From IMG/VR virus record IMGVR_UViG_3300028045_000027, positions 1 through 48,143 of that record: DNA of 48,143 bases. One strand, given 5' to 3'. The DNA comes from a virus. A model generated the notes under the pieces. It was given only the letters and a program-made list of their open reading frames with translations, was not told where the DNA came from and did no database searches. Positions 43,090 through 48,143 of the stretch are shown here, in pieces (within the stretch, counting starts at the first letter, position 1; the number at the start of each line of letters is the position of its first letter). The position numbers were made by a program, and so were the translations under genes.

Positions 43090-44055
43090 ATGGCTGAAAA
43101 CAGACTAATCTATGGTATTTTAACTGATGTTTTGGGTAAACCTAAACGTAAACATGAATCAAAACAACAATACGCTTTTGATTGTCCCACTTGTTCTGCT
43201 GAAAAAGGTGAGTATGATGGTGATGGTAAAGGAAATTTAGAAGTTAACTTAGCTGAGGGTGTTTACCATTGTTGGGCTTGTGGTGAAATAAATGGCACTA
43301 AAGGTGGTTTAAAAAAATTATTTAAAACTTTCGCAACTAAAGAACAAGTTAAGAAGTTAAAAATGATTGGTTATGATTTATCTAGCTTTAAAACTAAAGT
43401 TAAAGACAAAAATGTTATAGAAGACCTTACATTACCAAAAGGGTTCACCTCCTTTGAAGATGGAAACCCAAAGTCACTTTTAGTTAAACAAGCTTGGAAT
43501 TATTTAACTAAAGAAAGGAAATTATCAGAAGAAACTATTAAAAAATTTAAAATGGGGTTTGTTAGTGGCGGACAATATGATTCAAGAATTGTGATACCTT
43601 CATATGACACCAATAATGAACTTAACTATTGGGTAACTAGAACTTATATTAACGCAAAACCAAAATATCTTAACCCTGATTCTGATAAAGAACAAATAAT
43701 TTTTAATGAGTGTTGTTTGAATTGGGATTCTGATATCTATTTAGTTGAAGGCCCTTTCGACCATTTGGTTGTACACAACTCAGTCCCAATCTTAGGTAAA
43801 AAAATATCAGACAAATTAATGCATTTACTTTTTCATAAAGCTTCGGCTAATATTATAATTTTATTAGATTCCGATGCTTGGGGTGACGCAAAAAAACATT
43901 ACACAAAGTTGAATGTTGGGAAATTATTTAATAGAATTAAAGTAGTAAAAATAAAAGAAGATTATGACATAGCCAAAATACATGAAGAGTTTGGTAGAAA
44001 GGGTGTGGTAGATGTTATGAGAAGTGCTTACAAACTAAAAGAAAGTGAATTATAA
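43090..44055 (+). CDS. 61: DNA primase (gp61/DnaG-like)
   Basis: A 321-residue primase. The zinc ribbon is Cys32/Cys35 (DCPTC) with His60-Cys61 and Cys64 (YHCWAC). The TOPRIM domain has Glu220 in IYLVEGPFDH and the D-x-D pair Asp260/Asp262 in IIILLDSDAWG. It would make short RNA primers for lagging-strand synthesis with the gp41-type helicase encoded at 13418. Its length is close to T4 gp61 (342). It shares a TAATG junction with the next gene. The helicase and primase genes are about 28 kb apart, separated by the tail operon. Confidence 0.9.
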   Translation: MAENRLIYGILTDVLGKPKRKHESKQQYAFDCPTCSAEKGEYDGDGKGNLEVNLAEGVYHCWACGEINGTKGGLKKLFKTFATKEQVKKLKMIGYDLSSFKTKVKDKNVIEDLTLPKGFTSFEDGNPKSLLVKQAWNYLTKERKLSEETIKKFKMGFVSGGQYDSRIVIPSYDTNNELNYWVTRTYINAKPKYLNPDSDKEQIIFNECCLNWDSDIYLVEGPFDHLVVHNSVPILGKKISDKLMHLLFHKASANIIILLDSDAWGDAKKHYTKLNVGKLFNRIKVVKIKEDYDIAKIHEEFGRKGVVDVMRSAYKLKESEL

Positions 44056-44264
44056 TGGGGTTTAACAAAAGACATATAAACAAAGAAATTTTAATAGAAA
44101 AATTCAAGTCAGAAGGTTATCAGGGGGTTATTGATTATGTTGGTAAATCTGACGTTTTAATCGATATGGATGATGATATACAAAGGATATTAGACATAAC
44201 TTATTGCGATGATTGTCCCACTAAAAAAAATATTGAAATTAAAAAACTAATTAATGGCAAGTAA
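44055..44264 (+). CDS. Hypothetical protein (69 aa) linked to primase
   Basis: A small protein starting MGFNKRHINKEILIEKFKSE, with an acidic middle (DVLIDMDDDIQRILD) and a Cys pair CDDC near residue 53. Four-cysteine zinc binding is not possible with two cysteines, although a dimer could bind metal. It is coupled to the primase by TAATG and overlaps the PD-(D/E)XK nuclease gene by 11 nt. The function is unknown; the context points to DNA metabolism. Confidence 0.7.
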   Translation: MGFNKRHINKEILIEKFKSEGYQGVIDYVGKSDVLIDMDDDIQRILDITYCDDCPTKKNIEIKKLINGK

Positions 44265-45012
44265 AAGAAAATCAAAAGTTTGGTTAGAACCAGAAGAGCA
44301 TGTTTATATACATGAAGACACGGAGGTCAAATATAAATCTGTTACAACGGTCCTATCTATGTTGGAACCACATTTTGACACTAAAGGTGTCGCTAGAGCC
44401 ATATCTCTACAACTAGATGAAAATAAAAAGCCTGAATATATTGGGATGACACAACAAGAAATACTTGATGAGTGGGGACGCATTAACCGTGAAGCAAATG
44501 AATATGGTACTGAGGTTCATGAAATTTTAGAAAGATACCTATTAGCAGATAAAATTTATATCCCAAAAAGTGATTACGAAAAAGAAATCATAACTAAGTT
44601 TCAAAAAGTAGACCCTATGACCACAGGAGATATCTATCCTGAAACAATCCTTTTTTCAGAAAAACATTCTTTAGCTGGAACAGCCGATATTATTGAAGAT
44701 TGTGGTGATTACTTTAATGTGTGGGATTTTAAAACAAATAAAAAATTAAACTATATGTCACAATATGGGCAATGGTTAAAAAACCCAGTTTCCCATTTAT
44801 CTGACTGCCAATTTAATGTGTATGCTTTACAGATGTCTATATACGCTTATATGTTTCAGATGGAAACTAGAAAAAAAGTTGGTAGGATGGCCTTATTTTA
44901 TCTTAATCCAGAAAAAGATTATGAATTTGAGGTAATACCTGTTAATTATATGGGTTATGAAGCTAAAAAAGTTTTAGACTTTTGGTTAGAAAAACAAAAA
45001 AATAAAAGCTGA
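44254..45012 (+). CDS. PD-(D/E)XK nuclease (RecB/Cas4-like)
   Basis: A 252-residue nuclease with the motif order of RecB-family exonucleases: His89 in GTEVHEILERYL, Asp145 in LAGTADIIED, Asp158-x-Lys160 in VWDFKTNKK, and a Gln-x-x-x-Tyr helix at Gln193 (ALQMSIYAYMF). Such single-domain enzymes resect DNA ends or process recombination intermediates. No Cas4-type cysteine cluster at the C-terminus is evident, so this is a RecB-like phage exonuclease rather than Cas4. It overlaps the upstream gene by 11 nt. A helicase partner is not seen in the window. Confidence 0.83.
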   Translation: MASKRKSKVWLEPEEHVYIHEDTEVKYKSVTTVLSMLEPHFDTKGVARAISLQLDENKKPEYIGMTQQEILDEWGRINREANEYGTEVHEILERYLLADKIYIPKSDYEKEIITKFQKVDPMTTGDIYPETILFSEKHSLAGTADIIEDCGDYFNVWDFKTNKKLNYMSQYGQWLKNPVSHLSDCQFNVYALQMSIYAYMFQMETRKKVGRMALFYLNPEKDYEFEVIPVNYMGYEAKKVLDFWLEKQKNKS

Positions 45013-45059
45013 AACCAAAACATAAAATACAAACACACACATTTTCAATAGAAAAAGAA

Positions 45060-45206
45060 ATGGAAAGATGTAAAAATGACCCAACCTATTTTTATGAAAA
45101 ATATTGGTTGCCTTATGCTTTAGGGGTATCTACATCAAGACCTATTAAAGATATAGAAAAATTTCTTTTAGAAACTTATTGGAAAATGGGTAATATAGAC
45201 GATTAA
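45060..45206 (+). CDS. Small protein (48 aa) with terminase-like N-terminal pattern
   Basis: ATG 45060 opens MERCKNDPTYFYEKYWLPYA and continues to TAA at 45204-45206. The frame is open upstream to 45006, so a longer product using a non-ATG start next to the preceding stop is possible. The C-x-x-D-P-x-Y-F-x-x-x-Y pattern resembles the extreme N-terminus of phage terminase large subunits, but no ATPase or nuclease follows, so it is not a terminase. It occupies most of the 305-nt gap between annotated genes. Confidence 0.5.
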   Translation: MERCKNDPTYFYEKYWLPYALGVSTSRPIKDIEKFLLETYWKMGNIDD

Positions 45207-45317
45207 TTTAATACTAATATTTGTATTATTTTCATTTTAGTTAAAGTGTTTATTGTTTTAGTGATTATTCTTACTATTAGTATATAAAGACATAAAAAGA
45301 TATTAATAAATAAAAAA
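45207..45317 (+). promoter_or_regulatory. Intergenic leader before the DUF4338-like gene
   Basis: This is 111 nt of AT-rich DNA. It includes GTATATAAAG (45280-45289), about 38 nt upstream of the ATG at 45318 and similar to the GTATAAATTAT element of the two main operons. ATATTAATAAA at 45300-45310 is one base off the ATATTTATAAA motif. A second possible hydrophobic peptide frame here has no good start codon. A weak promoter is plausible. Confidence 0.3.
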
Positions 45318-46469
45318 ATGGCAGAAAAAAAAGAATTCGAACCTTTATTAACAGAAGAAGAGACTTTAGGGATTAGAGACACTTTTGTTGGGTTTTATCA
45401 GGGGTTAGATACAATACAAGATTATTTTCTAGCGAGAAAAAAAGAAAAGATAGATGGTATAGACCACTCTAAATATACTGGTGAAATGTTTAATGATTTT
45501 TCTATTGAACCTAAAGATATGAACTTTGAACTTGAGGTTATAGAAGGTAAGGTATTCACACCTACAACACAAATAATAACATCATTACCCTTAGAGTCTC
45601 AAATAGGTAGACAAATCATGATGGGTATTAAAGAAACCAATTCAAATAAGTATGTTGGTTTTATTAGAATGGCTTCACCAGTATTAGCAATCAAACCTAG
45701 AAATGAATATTTTGGTGAAAAGGTAGTAGCAACACAAGTTAATCGAAGTATGATTAACGGAGCTATCATAGTACCTGTACAACCTTTTGGTTATAATTGT
45801 CTTGGTGGTAAATTATTAGCTTTAATCGCTTGTTCTCATGAAGTAAGAAATATGTTAAAGGAAAAGTATGGTGAAAAAATTGAAACTTGTTTTATGGAAA
45901 CAACATCACTATATGGGGACCTTAAAGGTGTTTCACAATATGACGGACTTAAACCATTTATGAGATACCAAGCTATGACCGAATCTGATGTCTTTTTATT
46001 CCCAACACAAGAGGTTTACGACCCAATTAGAAGAAGAATTAGAGAGTTATATGGTAAGGAAGAGTGGAATGGGAATACAGTTGACCCTAAACCTTCAGGG
46101 CCAAAAATGAGAGAGTTTAATAAAGCTATCTCAGTTCTTAAAAATCATTTAAGACACTATGATGAAGAGGCCTACAAAGAATTTCATCTATTCACAAAAG
46201 AAAGTATGAAAGCCAAAACCAAAAAAAGATATTACTATTCTAACTTTGGTTTTGATAATGTAAAAGAACATGTTAACTCCCAAGGAGCCGTACCTTTAAA
46301 AGAAGGACAAAACTTTCATAAACATAATTTGGATTACATGTATGAGTGGTGGAAAAAGAAAGCTCAAAAACGATGGGAGAAATTAAACTCTGAAGGTAGA
46401 ATTAGAACAGAGTTAGAGATTTACACAGAAGATAGTATAAATAACAAAGAAGTCGACATGGTTCGATAA
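45318..46469 (+). CDS. DUF4338 (DruA-like) domain protein (383 aa)
   Basis: The central region (residues ~85-215) fits the DUF4338 pattern known from DruA of the Druantia defence system and transposon-linked relatives. IGRQIMMGIKETNSNKYVGF and SPVLAIKPRNEYFGE are followed by a block equivalent to the family's nL..vvn.rFLiLP segment. NCLGGKLLALIACSHEVRNM, LKEKYGEKIETCFMETTSLYG and Y..LKPF then match the conserved 'K.LAL...YG..ivLlETF...G' end. The C-terminal ~120 residues are basic and helical (AKTKKRYYY, WWKKKAQKRW) and could bind nucleic acid. It lies among phage nucleases. The biochemical function of the family is unsettled. Confidence 0.58.
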   Translation: MAEKKEFEPLLTEEETLGIRDTFVGFYQGLDTIQDYFLARKKEKIDGIDHSKYTGEMFNDFSIEPKDMNFELEVIEGKVFTPTTQIITSLPLESQIGRQIMMGIKETNSNKYVGFIRMASPVLAIKPRNEYFGEKVVATQVNRSMINGAIIVPVQPFGYNCLGGKLLALIACSHEVRNMLKEKYGEKIETCFMETTSLYGDLKGVSQYDGLKPFMRYQAMTESDVFLFPTQEVYDPIRRRIRELYGKEEWNGNTVDPKPSGPKMREFNKAISVLKNHLRHYDEEAYKEFHLFTKESMKAKTKKRYYYSNFGFDNVKEHVNSQGAVPLKEGQNFHKHNLDYMYEWWKKKAQKRWEKLNSEGRIRTELEIYTEDSINNKEVDMVR

Positions 46470-46481
46470 AAAATTAATACA

Positions 46482-46706
46482 ATGAAAGAAAGAATTTTAA
46501 AAATGTTAAAGGCGAAAGCCAATGAGAAAAGAGAAAAAGCACTAACAAGTTTAGAGTTATTAATGGACAATTCAGTAGGGATTGGTGACCACTCTACAGG
46601 TGATTTCTATAAAAATATTGAAGAGGCTTTCCAAAATTTAGTAGACGCGGACGATACGTTAGAGACACTAGGAAAATATGATTGGAATAACATGAAAGAT
46701 ATGTAA
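46482..46706 (+). CDS. Small helical hypothetical protein (74 aa)
   Basis: Not recognised as a named family. A basic amphipathic N-terminus (KERILKMLKAKANEKREKAL) leads to a polar turn with NSVGIGDHSTGDFY and an acidic helical C-terminus (LVDADDTLETLGKYDW). The 12-nt gap after the DUF4338-like gene and the 6-nt gap before the P-loop gene indicate one operon. It may be an accessory or adaptor protein. Confidence 0.7.
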   Translation: MKERILKMLKAKANEKREKALTSLELLMDNSVGIGDHSTGDFYKNIEEAFQNLVDADDTLETLGKYDWNNMKDM

Positions 46707-46712
46707 TAAGTT

Positions 46713-47105
46713 ATGTATATTGAACTAACGGAAAGACAAACAGGAAAAACCACAAGACTAATAGATTCTATTATTAATTTTTTAAAACAAAACCCCGATA
46801 AAACAGCTTTGATTGTTGGGTTAAGTTATACTAGAAAATTAATACAACAAAAGGTTGAACATAAATGTGGTAAACCTTGTGAATATAGAACTATAACATC
46901 ATATAAAATGTTACCCGCTTCCCCAAGCGGAACTATAAAACAGTTTGTAGATGAATTTGGGCTTATTAAAGATTTAGAATTAGACCCTGAAGCCTACTAT
47001 GTTGGGACCCCACCGCTTAACAATAAAGCTATTGAGATATGGAATCATTATAAAGAAATTTCAACTCTTACACCAAATAATATTTTAAAAAGACATAAAA
47101 TGTGA
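46713..47105 (+). CDS. Small P-loop protein (130 aa)
   Basis: Residues 7-14 (ERQTGKTT) form a Walker-A-like loop directly after a first strand (MYIEL). They are followed by a helix and a second strand (KTALIVGLSY), as in P-loop NTPases. At 130 residues there is no room for a full helicase core and no clear Walker B acid pair is seen. A minimal NTPase, a nucleotide-binding accessory factor, or a shortened terminase/helicase-like domain are all possible. A CGKPC motif sits near residue 52. The stop overlaps the next ATG as TGATG. Confidence 0.68.
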   Translation: MYIELTERQTGKTTRLIDSIINFLKQNPDKTALIVGLSYTRKLIQQKVEHKCGKPCEYRTITSYKMLPASPSGTIKQFVDEFGLIKDLELDPEAYYVGTPPLNNKAIEIWNHYKEISTLTPNNILKRHKM

Positions 47106-47395
47106 TGGATATGTATCAAAGATTAAAAAATTGGTTTAGACTAAATTATAGTCATCTAGGTTATGATTTAACACCTTACTACACTGTTGGTGAAGATTTA
47201 ATACCTAAATTCGATATTTTAAAATTTGGTAGGGAGACTGAAATAAAAGAATTGAATTTGGAAAAGATTATGGATTTCACTTCAGGTAATAGAGAATTAA
47301 GAAAATTATTATTTGATGCTTTATTTATACAACATGGATATAGAGTTGACAATGATTTCACACCATTAAAACAAGTAAAAGAATTTAAGTTATAA
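47105..47395 (+). CDS. Hypothetical protein, tandem paralog A (96 aa)
   Basis: Start ATG 47105 overlaps the upstream stop (TGATG); a GTG at 47102 is less likely. It shares the layout of the next gene: a Trp-Phe helix followed by HLGYDLTP near the N-terminus and a C-terminal FTPLKQVKEFKL, with a less similar middle. It has no metal, P-loop or membrane motif. The length and terminal FKL are the same in both paralogs, indicating a tandem duplication. The function is unknown. Confidence 0.7.
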   Translation: MDMYQRLKNWFRLNYSHLGYDLTPYYTVGEDLIPKFDILKFGRETEIKELNLEKIMDFTSGNRELRKLLFDALFIQHGYRVDNDFTPLKQVKEFKL

Positions 47396-47691
47396 TGAAT
47401 GAAATATCAGAATGGTTTTTAAATGAGTTTGGTCATTTGGGTTTTAGTTTAACCCCTACGATGTATAACCCAGAAAACTTTGCACCAATTAAGGGTGTTA
47501 TATTTAAACCTTACAATGGACCTATGATTGTAACTAGAATTAGAATAGCTCCCATCTTTGAGGATATAATAGGTGAAGATATAGAAACTGAGTATAAATA
47601 TATTGTAACACAAGAGATACATAGATTTTTAGAAGAAAAAAAACCAAAAGACTTTAAACCGACACAAAAATTAAATAAATTTAAATTATGA
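47395..47691 (+). CDS. Hypothetical protein, tandem paralog B (98 aa)
   Basis: Opens MNEISEWFLNEFGHLGFSLTP and ends FKPTQKLNKFKL, matching paralog A at both ends. The middle is strand-rich and hydrophobic (PMIVTRIRIAPIF) and differs from paralog A. It is coupled by TAATG to paralog A and by ATGA to the gp47/SbcD gene, so it is probably made in step with that nuclease. No known family is recognised. Confidence 0.7.
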   Translation: MNEISEWFLNEFGHLGFSLTPTMYNPENFAPIKGVIFKPYNGPMIVTRIRIAPIFEDIIGEDIETEYKYIVTQEIHRFLEEKKPKDFKPTQKLNKFKL

Positions 47692-48143
47692 TAAAACATT
47701 TATACCACTGTGCAGACATTCACATCAGACTTTATAAAAGACATGATGAATATAGAGAACAAATTGAAAAGTTTTTTAGTTCTGTAAAACAACATATGGA
47801 AGATAATGAACTAACTAGAGAAGAAGTTAGAATTGTTATTGCTGGAGATATTGTTCATTCTAAAAATCAGATGACACCTGAGTTAATTAATATTGTTACT
47901 TGGTTATTTAAAGGTTGTTGTGATATGGCAGATACCATTGTTATCTTGGGTAATCACGATTTCTTGGCTAATAACTTAGATAGAATGGATGCCTTAACCC
48001 CCATTATAGAAACTATGGGAGATAATAGACTTAAGTTTTTAAAACATACAGGGTGTTATGAGGATGATAATATTGTTTGGTGTCTATACGGTCACATGGA
48101 AGGTTCTGAGAGACCTAACATAGAAGAAGCAAGAGAACAGTAT
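47688..48143 (+). CDS. 47: gp47/SbcD (Mre11-type) nuclease, 3' partial
   Basis: Runs off the right edge after 152 codons with no stop. Calcineurin-like phosphoesterase motifs appear in order: Asp10-x-His12 in CADIHIRLY, Asp54 in IAGDIVHSKN, and Asn89-His90-Asp91 in ILGNHDFLANN. A further His lies near the window's end in LYGHME. This is the Mre11-type nuclease that works with a gp46/SbcC ATPase to resect double-strand ends for recombination. The partner gene would be expected just beyond the window. Start ATG 47688 overlaps the upstream stop (ATGA). Confidence 0.92.
   Translation, partial: MIKHLYHCADIHIRLYKRHDEYREQIEKFFSSVKQHMEDNELTREEVRIVIAGDIVHSKNQMTPELINIVTWLFKGCCDMADTIVILGNHDFLANNLDRMDALTPIIETMGDNRLKFLKHTGCYEDDNIVWCLYGHMEGSERPNIEEAREQY

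Noticed and set aside
44254-45012. Cas4 and an associated CRISPR system
   Set aside because: No cysteine cluster for an iron-sulfur site, no other cas genes, and no repeat-spacer array in the window.
45060-45206. Terminase large subunit
   Set aside because: Only a short N-terminal-like pattern is present, with no Walker motifs or nuclease domain.
45207-45284. Second hydrophobic micro-peptide frame before the DUF4338-like gene
   Set aside because: No ATG, TTG or well-placed GTG opens the hydrophobic part; only a 13-codon GTG frame remains.
1-48143. tRNA genes, stop-codon recoding, transposons or attachment sites
   Set aside because: Intergenic gaps are too short and show no cloverleaf. All genes end at normal stops with no in-frame TAG or TGA inside conserved domains, and no transposase, integrase or terminal inverted repeats are visible.

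Overview
This window looks like the central part of a large, AT-rich, T4-like myovirus genome. Every supported gene reads on the + strand, spacing is tight, and no tRNA, rRNA, integrase, insertion sequence or CRISPR array is visible. The evidence for a T4-type phage is a set of recognisable proteins: a gp32-type single-strand binding protein, a UvsX-type recombinase, a FEN/RNase H nuclease, a gp41-type helicase, a gp61-type primase, baseplate wedge proteins gp25 and gp6, and the start of a gp47/SbcD nuclease. A Bacteroidota (probably marine flavobacterial) host is inferred, not proven. Start codons are preceded by A-rich leaders instead of Shine-Dalgarno sequences, and two or three tail proteins carry the 'GCTD..A.NYN' cysteine module typical of secreted Bacteroidota proteins.

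Layout. (1) 1-7.6 kb: a large virion protein, cut by the left edge, that ends in a Hint (intein/hedgehog-like) domain. It is followed by two paralogous baseplate-hub-like proteins with almost identical N-terminal regions but different peptidoglycan hydrolases (a zinc amidase and a muramidase). (2) 7.6-9.6 kb: small unknown genes and a very acidic protein, closed by a terminator at 9640-9676. (3) 9.75-16.8 kb: replication, recombination and nucleotide supply (SSB, UvsX, unknown, FEN nuclease, unknown, helicase, B12-dependent ribonucleotide reductase), closed by a strong terminator at 16801-16828. (4) 16.9-42.3 kb: baseplate and tail-fibre operon. It starts with gp25 and gp6, then runs through large uncharacterised structural proteins. 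These include a tail-protein-I/gp7-like wedge protein fused to cysteine-rich surface modules, a protein with a hydrophobic membrane-like segment, and a family of fibre proteins sharing N- or C-terminal modules. (5) 42.3-48.1 kb: a second DNA-metabolism block with a RuvC-like resolvase, primase, PD-(D/E)XK nuclease, a DUF4338 (DruA-like) protein, a small P-loop protein, two tandem paralogs, and the 5' part of a gp47/SbcD nuclease cut by the right edge.

How the parts fit: blocks 3 and 5 would supply recombination-dependent replication, and blocks 1 and 4 build the contractile-tail tip that binds and penetrates the envelope. Genes are often coupled by TAATG, ATGA or TGATG overlaps. The only two clear terminators are each followed by the same 11-mer, GTATAAATTAT, 40-41 nt upstream of the next start codon, which makes it the best promoter candidate. 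The most unusual elements are the Hint domain, the twin hubs, the cysteine-rich modules shared between neighbouring tail genes, the membrane-like segment in a tail protein, and the DUF4338-like protein.
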